A stretch of DNA of 64,000 bases from Siphonodentalium dalli (lineage: Eukaryota; Mollusca; Scaphopoda; Gadilida; Siphonodentaliidae): assembly GCA_032622095.1 (NCBI GenBank), contig CP136063.1:70161980-70225979 (forward strand), in the 5' to 3' direction. The stretch's first letter is position 1. Every line of letters begins with the position of its first letter. The notes beneath the pieces are model-generated. The model saw only the letters and a list, made by a program, of their open reading frames with translations. It was not told where the DNA came from and made no database searches. Positions 36,314-47,971 of the stretch are shown in pieces. The translations under genes were made by a program, and so were the position numbers.

Positions 36314-37676
36314 GGGTCTATTCTCATTGCACACGCGCGTGCGATTAATCGCAGCGTTTTTTAAGGTCGAGCGGCTCTATATGTGTGTTCGATGGCATTC
36401 CTTCCTCCCACTGCTAAGAGTTCCCCCAATATATACACAGGTCTAGGGTAGGTTGGGGGATGATAACGTACTTTCGGTTGTTGGGTGACCACATACAGGC
36501 CTATATATGCTGACACATTAACTTTAATTTTCCTCAGTTAGATTTACTCAGGTATAAGTTGAGTATAACGAGCCATGCCATCAAAATGACATAAGTTTTG
36601 AGGACACAATTATATCTAGCTAATTATAATTAGAAATAGAGGGTTCAATTCCATGTAGTTGGGCATAAATATGCATATTTTATTCCAGCTTGAAACGTAT
36701 ATAACACTAAAAAGTACGATCGCAACCCAGATTACAGGAGTTTTATGTATATATTTGTTATTATCACTCAAGATTATCAAAAGTGTACGATTCAAGTGGT
36801 TGAATTAGATCTTTCAACATTTTACCTTATAGTTAGCTAGGTCTGACAAAAATCGTCTTTCTGAATAAAGCTCATTTAAAACATTTGTACTCAAACATAT
36901 GATATCCAGTAAAAATTATGGAGAAAGAGGGGATGAGACCCGAATTTGTGGAGAAAAACAAATAGATTTGCATGTAGGGAGGATGGTAGACCCATGGTTG
37001 GGAGGGATTTTTATGTTCAACCCTGTGTATGAACGTTTTTTTTTCCAGACCCCCTCCCCCATCATCGAGTGCTCATATGTATAGCCGCTGGCAACAGCGA
37101 CAACGCGGTACTATAATTGACGAACCACCATTCAAATAGAATAAGTGATGGGACTCAGAATTCGACCTTAAGAGTCACACACGCAACGTTTCAGGTCGAA
37201 TTCTGTCGCCAGGACGCTGTTCGCATGCATGAGCGATTGATTTCAATTTGATCGCCATTGGCGGCTTATCATCAGTGATCGCACATGCTAAACGGCACAT
37301 TACTATCAATCTATATATTCACAATCTTGGGTACAGTGTTACGCGAGACTGAATTCAACAAAAATCACCACTGATGCTAGCGATACGTTGGAAACTTCTT
37401 TCCAAGCCATTTCCTTTCCGTACTTCATTTATTATTTTATCGCCCATCAGTTATGAGAATGACTGTACCCGGATAGTATATGTGACCGAGTGAACCATGC
37501 CATTCTCTGTAACGGCTATCTCGATGACGAGGTTGATTGCATAAGATGATTGGTCACGAATAGGACGTGGTTGTTTGAGGAAGGTAATTGATCACGAATC
37601 GCTCTGTGTTATGTTAACACGCACCTTAAAAAACGCTGCGATTAATCGCACGCGCGTGTGCAATGAGAATAGACCC
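36314..37676. mobile_element. TA-flanked element with perfect ~54 bp TIRs
   Basis: 36314-36367 and 37623-37676 are exact reverse complements, starting GGGTCTATTCTCATTGCACA and including the self-complementary stretches GCACACGCGCGTGC and CGATTAATCG. TA lies outside both ends (36312-36313 and 37677-37678). The 1.36 kb element encodes nothing recognisable. The perfect arms suggest recent activity. The TA target fits Tc1/mariner-like transposition, but the tips are unusual. Confidence 0.75.
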
Positions 37677-38438
37677 TAACGACGACTGAGAGTTCATTCA
37701 TAGCTTGGACAACTGACGTCGGTATCATATCGTATACGGCCATCGCCAGCTAGGTCAGGCAAATGTGCAACTTTGTCCAATTGTTTAATGGTTTGGGGTT
37801 TATGTCTGTTGACCATGTGGTATCCATCAGTAAGCACTTATTGCCTCCTCATGTTTCTAATTATGGAATATCGATCGATTCGCACATATCGCGCGATGCC
37901 GTTCGCAAATTCGCATCGCACGCTGCGCGAAAGGACCTTTATAAACTCGAACCTTGATCCTAGGGGATCTTCAGTGTCAGTTGAGGAGCATTGTTGCATG
38001 ACCGCGTCAACAATACTGGCACCAATCGCATTTGGAAATTGCTGAGAAATTGGTTTGATTCAATTGATTGACCTCAAAGTTTAGAAATCGGGTGTTGAAA
38101 ATAGTCATGAAATTAAATTGCACTGTTGATTTCAATCAGTCTAACTATAATGACATCATAACTACAGATTCGTTGCATTTTCTACTAGTATTGTTATAGT
38201 ACATTTGTTAACTAAAGAATTAAACGCATATGGCATCAGAGTTTGCAAGAAATAACCATCAGTTGGGAAGTTTCAGTTACCAAACCAAGGGGATGCACAT
38301 GGATTTAGGTTTTCTAGAGTGTTTGATTCGGATCAAGGGATGTGTAGTTGGAAATATCAGGGTGGATACATGTACCAACGGATACCCTTGTTGGTATCTA
38401 TTATAATAACTTGAAGACTACAAATTAAGTATATTATA

Positions 38439-38561
38439 CAGTTGTCGCCCGCGATTGAGTGAGACACGCGGACTTGTCGCCCGCTCGAGACATGGGATGT
38501 CACCCCAGATCGAGAGCGACAACAAATCCCTGTGTCTCACGAAAACAAGGGTGACAACTGT
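38439..38561. repeat. Short inverted repeat, 123 bp
   Basis: ACAGTTGTCGCCC at the left pairs with GGGTGACAACTGT at the right, and TGAGTGAGACAC pairs with GTGTCTCACG inside. It is probably a small palindromic element. Confidence 0.6.
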
Positions 38562-38819
38562 TTTGTTATCTGACGAAGGGTACACACGAACCTCCTCAAT
38601 GACAAACCTAAATGCTCGCGTATGTTCTTTAATCCAGTTCGAAGAGTTAATTTTATGTTGAAATCTCCGCTATTTAGAAAACAAAACATTCACAATCTGG
38701 ATCAATTAATACACCCATCATTTGCGCAGCTATTGCCCGGTCAGTTTGCTGGTCGTTTAGTGTGAATCGGTTGACGGAAAGAGGAGCAAAGAAATTTTGA
38801 AGTAGAGTACAGCCACACT

Positions 38820-39440
38820 ACTGCATGCATAATTCATTAAAACATCATCAAAATGTCATCAAAATGTCATTAAATCATTAAAATATGTCCTTAAACTTTG
38901 TTTTCTATATTTTAAGTAACTCCAACAAAAACAAGAATTTAAGGAGAAAAGCATTAAAAATTGAGGTGATTTCATTAAAATGCTTCCAAATAGTTCCCAT
39001 ATCATATTGATGTGCTTAAAAAATCATTATTTCTTGTAAAGTGTGTATATAATGCCATCAAAAGCTTCAAGTTTAATGAACTGAAAGCAGCATTAAAAAA
39101 AGTTTGACCATATTTAAAAAAACTATTAATGCCTTCATTTTAATTAAGTGCATTAAATTCCATCCAAGATCAAAATGGACAATGCCGTCAATAATTGTAA
39201 TGATATATTAATGATCTTGAATATACCTTAAAATGAAATACAACATCTTGTTCATTAAACTCTCCTTAATTTTTCTTTCATTTTGCCAAATTAATTTTTG
39301 ATGACATTTTAATGAACTGAAAGAATCATTAAATAATATTATTGATGAAAAAGTAAACCCTTAATTTAAAAATGAAGGTGTCAATAACATTTAATGAACT
39401 GAAATAACCATTAAATAATCTTATTGATTAAAAGATAAAA
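38820..39440. repeat. AT-rich CATTAAA-type degenerate repeat
   Basis: Frequent CATTAAA, TCATTAAAATG and TAATGAACTGAAA phrases without strict period. Nothing coding. Confidence 0.5.
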
Positions 39441-39448
39441 TAACAAGT

Positions 39449-39755
39449 GCAAAAATTATCGGATTAAACCGAAATTCGACCCTGACTTGTATTTTGATAT
39501 AGCTAGGTAATCCACAAAAAAACGGGTTATGCAAATAAATAATCCAAAATCAAGTTGTCATCCGAATACCAGAAAAATAGAAGAAAAACTGATTTTTCTA
39601 AGTGGAAAAAGGGCCATAACTTTTGCAAAAATTATCGGATTAAAGCGAAATTCGACCTTGACCTGTATTTTGATATAGGTAATCCACAAACAAACGGGTT
39701 TTGCAAAAAAATAATCCAAAATCAAGTAATCATCCGGAAACAAAAAAATAGAATG
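39449..39755. repeat. Two-copy tandem duplication, ~170 bp
   Basis: GCAAAAATTATCGGATTAAA starts copies near 39451 and 39623. Both go on with GAAATTCGACC, TGTATTTTGATATAG and AATCCAAAATCAAG. The overlapping short frames on both strands come from this repeat. Confidence 0.8.
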
Positions 39756-39989
39756 TATTTACGTCAGTCGTTGACGTCGTGCAGCAGATTTTATTCCAAC
39801 ACATTCTAGAATGAAAGTTTTCGACCTGAATCCAACGTCTATGCGACGTCAGAATCAAAACGTTGTATTTACGACCTGAAGCCATTTAACGTCGGCTCCC
39901 GATCCGACGGTGCGCTGGTCAACACAGTGCCATCCTTGGCGATCGACGACACTGAGAGAGGAACGGATGTAAATATTTTTGTGATTCAA

Positions 39990-40930
39990 AGTTATGACGT
40001 AAAATTCAATAGTATATATTTTCGGCGGCCATATCATGAACGACAATTACTCCAAACAGTAGGGCTGAATCTTACTCTGCTGATATTTAAAAGATACTAT
40101 TTATCTAGCATTCATTATGTGTTATGCGTATAGTACGAATTATCTTGGATACAGAACTCAATGAAAGAACAGAAACTACAACACAGTTCCCAGTCATATA
40201 CACAGCAAAGAAATGTTACCTAGTATTTTCAGATAGTCCACTGTATATAGTAGACTCACTAAATTGGATGTTGATAATTATAGTACTCATATTGAGGTTG
40301 CTCGAACACGGGCGTAAAGAAGAAGAAGAAGTGTAAGTGTAATCCGGGGTTAAGTACCTGTTTTATCGTTTATCACCCAGACCACGCGGCACGCCATTTT
40401 GTATTTCGTGTTGCATGTTTAATTGCAAACTATTGTTTTTTGGGAAAATGTTACCTTTTCCATCGTGGACAGTTGTTGAGATAGTCTGATTTCGGTTCCG
40501 TTGATAACCGGGCACGTTTCAATTCTGCGAACACCGGCTTAATCATTGACAATTTCCACTAAAGTTGAGTTAGAAGTTAGAGCGCACAGATTCATGGCAC
40601 GTTCCGGGGTCTTGACTTCATTCGACGCAGCGCTGTTGTTGGAAATTGCAGTATCGTGACTTAATATCAAAACACTCGCATATTTACTGACACATGAAGA
40701 CACAGGTACATGTACAATTAACACGAGCTTCGATGTCAACCAATAGTGACAACTTTAATAATAACAAAAACAACTCAACAAGTTTTAGAATGTTGAAAAT
40801 GTAGTTGACACTGAGTGACTGACACTGACAATGTTCGGAATCTGATTGTTTCAATGCACATGCATGTAGATTTACAAGAGAGAATATATATGTACATGTA
40901 CTGTTTGCACCAATGTAATTCACAAGAACT
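39990..40930. repeat. Segment with a diverged copy at 52005-52790
   Basis: Shared phrases in the same order include AAAATTCAATAGTATAT, GACCGAATCTTGACT-like sequence, GCTGATATTTAA, CCGGCTTAATCATTGA, TTTCCACTAAA, ACAGGTACA...TTAAC and CCGTAAACAATGAACT. The two copies are 12 kb apart, both in direct orientation. Neither has a supported gene. Confidence 0.65.
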
Positions 40931-41672
40931 TCATGTCAACCGTAAACAATGAACTTACGCCTTGCAGTGGCGGATCAGTTCAATTACACGGACAAATTCA
41001 TCCCGTCACCCCGTGTTCATCAATTTTAATTGAAACGTGTGGATATGAGACATTGTCATCATTCGCCATGTTATCGTCAAGTGATCGTCGAGTTATTACA
41101 ACAATTTACCGGGGGTACAGTAATGTTCTTATCAAACTACATGGCTGATTCACTGATTTCGATACTAAGTCTGTCGTGATACCAGGATACAGTTCAAAAT
41201 GATGCATCAAGCAGCATCATGCTTCAAAATTTCATGGAAAATGTTCGACTACAGTAGAACGTTGTCACCAAGTCATCGCGCACAGATATACATGTACTGT
41301 GTGCACCAATGTAATTCACAAGAACTTCATGTAAACAACACCATAAACAATGAACTTACGCCTCGCAGTGACGGATCAGTTCAATTACACGGACAAATTC
41401 ATCCGTGTTGGCGTGTTCATCAATTTTCATTGAAACGTGTGGATATGGGACATTGTCATCATTCGCCATGTTATCGTTAAGTTATTACGACAATTTACCG
41501 GGGGTACAGTGATGCTCTTATCAAACTACATGGCTGACTCACTGATATCGATACTAAGTCTATGTCGTGATACCAGGATACAGTTCAAAATGATGCATCA
41601 AGCAGCATCATGCTTAAAAAATTCATGGAAAATGTTCGACTACAGTACAACGTTGTCACCAAGTCATCGCGC
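40889..41672. repeat. 396 bp direct tandem duplication
   Basis: TGCACCAATGTAATTCACAA recurs at an offset of 396 bp, and most of the intervening sequence (GTGACGGATCAGTTCAATTA, GGGGTACAGT, AATGATGCATCAAGCAGC) recurs with few changes. Copy 2 lacks about 12 bp near 41480. Confidence 0.85.
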
Positions 41673-41742
41673 ACAGTTATTATGAGATCTGCTGTTGTCT
41701 TTGAGGTTCCAATCCCAACTAGCTGTTATTGATATACAGTAC

Positions 41743-42389
41743 CAGTCAAAAGAAGTGGTATATTAAGCGCACTATTTTTGCGCCCAATATCGCAATAATA
41801 TTGCAAATGGAGACGCTTATAAGAATGTCGTTTGTGATATTAATCATATTATTGCAATATTTTGCGCTTAATATAATAATATCTCAATAAATATTGCGCT
41901 CAAAATTGTGGCATTCAATCAAATTATTACTTCTTCTACCTACTGTAACACCCAAAGTAATTGACCACTTAACCACAGCAGAATTATGGGTAATTTTTTC
42001 AGGATTTAGTCGGAAATATGGATCGTTGCCATTCATTGGAAAGCTCTCGACAAGAGAGTGGTCAATTACTTTGGGCATTACTGTATATTGTATAAATAGA
42101 GACAATGTTTTAGATATGTATATAATTATAGTTGTAAATGCTATATGTACACTATATGAACACTACATGTACATGCACAGCATTTATCTCATATAAATAT
42201 AACACTATCGGGTCTGTGTGAAATTTAGCGCGCTTAGTATCGCAATATTTTGCGTTCAATATTGCAATAATAAGCGGGACAGATTTTTGGTATTGTGTTG
42301 TAACTTGTAATCACACGTTTTTTTTCTAAATTAAGCACGCTCAATATCACAATATAGGTGCACATAAAAATACCACTTCTTCTGACTTG
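41743..42389. mobile_element. TA-flanked MITE carrying a nested MITE
   Basis: CCAGTCAAAAGAAGTGGTAT at the left and the complement of CAAGTCAGAAGAAGTGGTAT at the right form the terminal repeats, with TA on both outer sides (41741-41742 and 42390-42391). The sub-terminal regions contain AT-rich GCGCAATATTGCAATA-type palindromic phrases. It has no coding capacity. The second element at 41943-42083 lies inside it. Confidence 0.7.
41943..42083. mobile_element. Small TA-flanked palindromic MITE, older copy
   Basis: It is the same family as 43106-43249: CAAAGTAATTGACCACTTAA near the left end, its complement (interrupted) near the right, and TA on both sides (41941-41942 and 42084-42085). The arms are more diverged than in the second copy. 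Its position inside the 41743 element shows it inserted later. Confidence 0.75.
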
Positions 42390-43105
42390 TACAGTATGGT
42401 CATGATGTACGGATTCACCTGTTAAAACAAAAACTGTGTTTACAAGTGACTGGACAATTTCACGCCTTATTATTTGTTACCATAAATTATGCCATTACTA
42501 TATTTTACTTTTACATGCACATAAATTTGAGTTTTAACTGTGAAACATGTAGCTTCATTATTTTTATGGTTGAAAGGGGCATGCGATTGATGTTTTAAAA
42601 TGGTCGAAATTAGTATTACTCATAACTGAATAGTGATGGGTTGGCTTAATATCAGCTATTACTAGTATCTTGTTTTATTTACAGCCATATTTATACATTA
42701 GGTAGTGAAAGGCGAACACATTACGCGTGCACAGCCTTTTCCAGATTAATTTCTATGAGGCAGATAACAAGCAAAGTTTCATAAGTATTGTATATCACTT
42801 TATGCATTGATTATTTACATTTCATCTAAACTATGATCATAAGATAAGAACTAAGATGTATTTTTCAGTTACAAATAATACTAGTTTCGACCATCCAAAA
42901 ACATGAATCGTAATGCCAATCGGGAAATCATATTGTCACCATGGGAACGTGGCTAATTCTATGGTACCGGTAAATTAGCAAATATAGAGCAAAACATTGG
43001 TGTTGACCCATGAAAAATACCATTGGTCTGACTTTATTAGTTACCGACTTGATATTAATTAAAGGGTGCTGAACCGTAAAAAACACAATGGTCTGACAGT
43101 TACTA

Positions 43106-43249
43106 CAGTAATGCTCAAAGTAATTGACCACTTAACCACAGCAGAATTATGGGTAATTTTTTAGGATTTAGTCAGAAATATGGCTTCAATCCTGAAAATT
43201 ACCCATAATTCTGCTGTGGTTAAGTGGTCAATTACTTTGAGCATTACTG
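43106..43249. mobile_element. Small TA-flanked palindromic MITE, young copy
   Basis: CAGTAATGCTCAAAGTAATT opens the element and its exact complement closes it, with TA outside both ends. The arms of about 60 bp are almost perfect, separated by a short centre around GGCTTCA. The TA target and CAGT tips fit a Tc1/mariner-type non-autonomous element. Confidence 0.8.
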
Positions 43250-43304
43250 TACATGTAGTTACGGCCTGCCAGTTACTTTAACGGTTTTATACGGCATAAC
43301 ATGC

Positions 43305-43480
43305 TACGGCCTGACCGTATGATGTTTAGCGGTCAAATGTTGGCAGCGATGCTGCGCAGTCTGACTCTCAGACCTTTAAAGCTACGGTATTATACCGTGG
43401 AAACCTGCTACAGTCTGACCGTATGTTTAACGGTCAAAAGTTGGCAGCGATCCTGCGCGGTCTCAGACCGTTTTTAACAG
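43305..43480. repeat. Two-copy ~108 bp tandem repeat
   Basis: CTGACCGTATG, GTCAAANGTTGGCAGCGAT and CTGCGCNGTCT occur twice in order, near 43312 and 43417. Short ACGGT/ACCGT palindromes are scattered through it. Confidence 0.65.
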
Positions 43481-43530
43481 TGTACGACAAATTGCCGCCA
43501 TTGTAATAATGGTGTGACTAAACACCGCCC

Positions 43531-43562
43531 GGACCAGCCCGGACCAGCCCGGACCAGCCCGA
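43531..43562. repeat. 10 bp GC-rich tandem repeat
   Basis: GGACCAGCCC is repeated three times with a partial fourth. Confidence 0.9.
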
Positions 43563-43639
43563 ACCCCCCCATATGGACTATATGAGTGATTTTAAGGCCA
43601 ATATAAGTGCAGGGGTGTCATGGAAACACACTCAGGGTC

Positions 43640-44080
43640 GCTATTAACCCTCAAAATGCCGGCATCGGCGAAAATGTTCGCCGCGAAATGAAGCTAACAG
43701 CCCGGACCGCCCCTGCTGCGTCCAGGAATGATTTTAGTATCCATATCTGTGCGAGGGTGTTAATGAAACCCAAATACGCACGGAGAGTGGTCAAGGTCAA
43801 ACGGAAGTGCCGCTTATTAACCCCTAAACTTCCCAGATTCATCCAGAATTACAAAATTGCGCCCCCAATAAACAAACTCACAGCCCGGACCCCCTTAATG
43901 TCCTCGTACTTCTAACAACTCCTTACATATGTATTAACCCTCAAAATGCCGGCATCGGCGAAAATGTTCGGCGCGAAATGAAGCTAACAGCCCTGACCGC
44001 CCCTGCTGCGTCCAGGTGTGATTTTAGTATTCATATCTGTGCGAGGGTGTTAATGAAACCCAAATACGCTCGGATAAATT
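43640..44080. repeat. Two-copy direct repeat, ~140 bp, offset 296 bp
   Basis: ATTAACCCTCAAAATGCCGG starts copies near 43644 and 43932. Both run through GAAATGAAGCTAACAGCC, CCCCTGCTGCGTCCAGG and GTGCGAGGGTGTTAATGAAA with a few changes. The 102-residue frame beginning at 43607 spans copy 1 and its flank and has no domain I recognise. Confidence 0.85.
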
Positions 44081-44160
44081 TAGAGCTCTGTACTTATAAA
44101 AAATAAAATAAAATAAAAATAAAAAACCTCTGTTTATTCATACTGGTGTATAGTGTGTGT

Positions 44161-44683
44161 CTATTTATGGGCGGTAACTCCGCAGAGAAAGCGCGGACAC
44201 AAGTTTTGATGCCCGTGGGCAGTAGGGCATATCGAGGTGTGCATACGGTCCAATTTTCGATGCTCTGCTCCTTATAATTTCCGAGATAGTAAAGTGACAT
44301 TTTTTTATATAAAGGGAGATAACTCAGCTGGGTAAACGCCGACAATATTCGCTATACGACAATTAGTTAGATCTCATTACCCCCAACATACATACCAAAT
44401 ATTACTTCTGTAGTCCTCATACTTTCGGAGAATAAGGCGCCGAAAAATGGTTAAGTATAATAATAATAATAATGAAAAATAATCGAAAAAGGGCCATAAC
44501 TCCGTCAAAAAACATTGCGCCGAATTCCGGATACCATTATATTTAGTAGACATCCGATACCTACATTCGCTAGAGATTTCGCGTTCCTACTGCAATTAGT
44601 TTCTGAGTATTTCCAAATAAACGGAAAACGACCCCAGTAGAAAAACAATATACTTCCTTGGTTACACCATGGAAGTATAATAA
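44161..44683. repeat. Near-identical 0.52 kb duplication, copy 1
   Basis: This matches 45888-46412 with only about ten differences seen by eye (roughly 98 percent). Both begin CTATTTATGGGCGGTAACTC and end ACACCATGGAAGTATAATAA. The minus-strand frames common to both copies (for example MSAFTQLSYLPLY...) persist because the DNA is duplicated. They lack any domain. Confidence 0.95.
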
Positions 44684-45090
44684 AAGGGAAAATCATGATC
44701 TGAAAGAATCGCATTTTTGGGACGGAAATACGAAGTATGTTGATTATATGTTGTTCTTATCATGTGAGTGTTTATCTTATGTGTTTGTAAGTGACCCCAG
44801 CCCTACCTCGAAATTGGGTAACGTCATTGGGAAATTATCAAATCCGGCCCAAAATGCGAAGTTTGAGGGCCCGTAATTCAGTTATTTTTCAATGGATTTA
44901 AAAATTGTTTTCAGTAATGTGATCAGCTCCTCACATAGATTGTTTGTTATAAATGTTGTCTGATTCGGAGACGGATAACATTTTTGTTATTGGAAAGAAT
45001 ATGGGTCCAGATTCAAATTTTGAGGCCCCAAATCTCGGCCATTTTTTAACGGATTTACGATCTGTCTTCAGTTTTGTGATCATCGTGTAT

Positions 45091-45610
45091 GGTAGATGTT
45101 ATATTCCAAGTTTCATCTGATTCGGAAAAGAATAAAAAAAATGGTACCCCGGACCGGCCCTCCCCTGATCCACAACACTGAACCGACACTGGCAAAATTT
45201 GGCACACCGCGTGCTCTCTTCAGACCGCATGCACTGGGATATCAAATGACATCCTAAGTTCGACATCTTCGGAGGAGATATGTTCACAAGCACATGGGCC
45301 CAAATTTGCATAATTTGAAGGCCCGCAACTCCGCCATTTTTCAATGGATTTTCGAAATTCTTTCAGTTTCTAGATTGATTGGCGGTGTAGATGTTATATT
45401 CCAAGTTTCATCTGATTCGGACAAGAATATAAAATTGGTACCCCGGATCGCCCCTCCCCTGATCCACAACATTGAACCGACACAGGCAAAATTTGGCACA
45501 CCGCGTGCTCTCTTCAGACCGTCCGCACTGGGATATCAGATTACATCCTAAGTTCGACATCGTCGGAGAAGATGTGTTCACAAGCACATGGGCCCAAATT
45601 GCAAACTTTG
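45091..45610. repeat. Tandem duplication, ~297 bp unit, two copies
   Basis: GATGTTATATTCCAAGTTTC starts copies near 45094 and 45391. Shared phrases are TGATCCACAACA, AAATTTGGCACACCGCGTGC and ACAAGCACATGGGCCCAAAT. Confidence 0.9.
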
Positions 45611-45887
45611 AGGGACCGTAACTCTTGCATTTCTTCTCGAATTTCAAAAATCCTTTCCGGTACCGGTTCGTGTTCGTTCAGGGAATACACATACTTAAAT
45701 AGATGAATGTCAATCCAAAAACAAATTTCCACAATTTTGCCCCCACCCCAGCGTCAAAATATATGACCGACCCTGTCCAATTTTCTTTCTCAAACTAAAC
45801 TGACAACGGTCAAACGACTGTGAAATCCAAATGCAGTTATCTGGAATGATACGAGAGTACAGCCTAGTAAATCAAATAGAGGTTTGC

Positions 45888-46412
45888 CTATTTATGGGCG
45901 GTAACTCCGCAGGGAAAGCGCGGACACAAGTTTTGATGCCCGTGGGCAGTAGGGCATATCGAGGTGTGCATACGGTCCAATTTTCGATGCTCTGCTCCTT
46001 ATAATTTCCGAGATAGTAAAGTGACATTTTTTCATATAAAGGGAGATAACTCAGCTGGGTAAACGCCGACAATATTCGCTATACGACAATTAGTTAGATC
46101 TCATTACCCCCAACATACACATACCAAATATTACTTCTGTACTCCTCATACTTTCGGAGAATAAGGCGCCGAAAAATGGTTAAATATAATAATAATAATA
46201 ATGAAAAATAATCGAAAAAGGGCCATAACTCCGTCAAAAAACATTGCGCCGAATTGCGGATACCATTATATTTAGTAGACCTCCGATGCCTACATTCGCT
46301 ATAGATTTCGCGTTCCTACTGCAATTAGTTTCTGAGTATTTCCAAATAAACGGAAAACGACCCCAGTAGAAAAACAATATACTTCCTTGGTTACACCATG
46401 GAAGTATAATAA
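45888..46412. repeat. Near-identical 0.52 kb duplication, copy 2
   Basis: Direct repeat of 44161-44683. The flanks differ on both sides, so the duplicated unit is well bounded. No terminal inverted repeats or target duplications were seen at its ends. Confidence 0.95.
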
Positions 46413-46600
46413 TGATCAGTTTTATATAGCGATTAACCAAATACTTGCTCTAACACGCTTGGTACAATATTACCTCAGTCATTTCTACAATCCAACCATT
46501 GGACCGACTGCAGCCATTGCAGGCGCTGCTCTAGTTTGATCAGAACATGCTCTGATACTCATCAGTATGACAAGCTGACTGGTACTCGTTTAACGCATGA

Positions 46601-46784
46601 GTGATGCGAAGCCGACACAGTACGAGCGACCTTGCTCAAGGGTCACAACTTGGCGCGGGTTTTGAAACAGCGAGCAATCCGACAATTGCACGTAGCTCAA
46701 GCGGCCAAGACCACTGTGTACATTCGATAACCGGAAGTGGAATCGGAAAAAGTGGAATCGACGACAAAAAATATGCACCAGGGT
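46601..46784 (+). other. Possible 5' exon of a short transcript
   Basis: A strong donor-like GGTAAGTGT lies at about 46783, and the sequence before it is less AT-rich than its surroundings and open in one frame for 61 codons. It would splice to 47291. The start is unknown and the exon may be untranslated. Support is only the donor and the following acceptor. Confidence 0.25.
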
Positions 46785-47290
46785 AAGTGTTTTGGCTTCT
46801 AATTATTCTCACAGTACTATAAAAATGTTATGAGATGGTATTTTCAATGGCATATATATTTCCAATCACATACAGCAGACTCGTTTTATCAGACGGTTTG
46901 ATGTTGTCGAGAAAAAGAAAGCGAATGTATGAAAACTCACATGTAAATAACGCGCTCTTCCAGTTCACTGTGTATGTTCACATATAATAACTAATATTCA
47001 CGCATGATTTGCACGTGGCATGTTTTCCCACTGCTCTAACGGTTCTATGCGTATATAACATGTTGCCACTTTGGCGATACTTGTCACAAACAATCGAGTT
47101 TTTTCTAGCATGTTGGTGTACGGCAGTATGCTGGGAAGTGTAATGCAGTATGCGAGTTTGGTCAATTACCAAGTGTACTGCAGTATGTCCTAACAGTTGT
47201 GATACACACAATATGGGCGCGTATTGACACAATCATTGTCTCTTATGGGGTATTCACAACGAGTAAACGCCTCAATGTTTCTCATTTCAG

Positions 47291-47497
47291 CCCTAAAGAT
47301 ATCCAACGATGTTTAAATGCTGTAACTGCGATATCGAGGCAAATACATTTGGCGAAGCTGTCGGACACGCAACACAGAAACATAAAAATAAAAACATCGA
47401 AGTAAAAAAAAAGTCCCAACAAACAACCACCATGCTGTCGTTTCCCATCATTCCTGATCTTTGTCGTGAGCAGGGTCGACGTATTACCGATTTTTGA
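47291..47497 (+). CDS. Possible exon with one C2H2-like motif
   Basis: The acceptor TTCTCATTTCAG ends at 47290. The ATG at 47309 opens a 62-residue frame: FKCCNCDIEANTFGEAVGHA followed by TQKH gives C-x2-C-x12-H-x4-H, a single C2H2-like finger. After it come a lysine-rich linker (KHKNKNIEVKKK) and PIIPDLCREQGRRITDF, then a stop. An in-frame stop just upstream of the ATG (47294) means the protein would have to start here. It could be the first exon of a larger zinc-finger or transposon-derived gene that is now broken. I do not recognise the family. Confidence 0.4.
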
Positions 47498-47971
47498 AGT
47501 TTGTTAATTATTGGCGATCTGTCCCACAAGTTAGCAGAACCACGTGATAAAAACGGACAGATTGTGGGTGTAAGATGGATAACTCTAAAATCAATGTTAT
47601 TATTGTTAATCTGATCGGACTGAGTACCTTTAAGACAACAAACTGAAAATGACTACTGATTTTGTTTTCCAACAACAGTGTAAGTTGGTTTAGTTGGAAT
47701 ATTTCGAAAACTGGAGGCACAGGTACCTATATTTGTCGAAATATTCAGACTAACCCACATTTAGACTATGGTTGGAAAAGAATCAATATCGAGCGTTTCT
47801 CTTGGTTTGAAATATTGGTGTTCAAGGGAGTGGGGTAAAAAATATCAAGATTGAACACCAAAAATGAAATAAACAACTCAACTTTCCTGGATATGTGTTG
47901 ATATAAGAGACAGTCTTTCTGTCAGTCAATCCCAATACGGTCAACCCCGTACATGAGTATACTCGTGACTA

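Noticed and set aside
44094-46440. Minus-strand frames conserved between the 44.2 and 45.9 kb copies
   Set aside because: The DNA is ~98 percent identical across the whole block, so frame conservation carries no extra signal.
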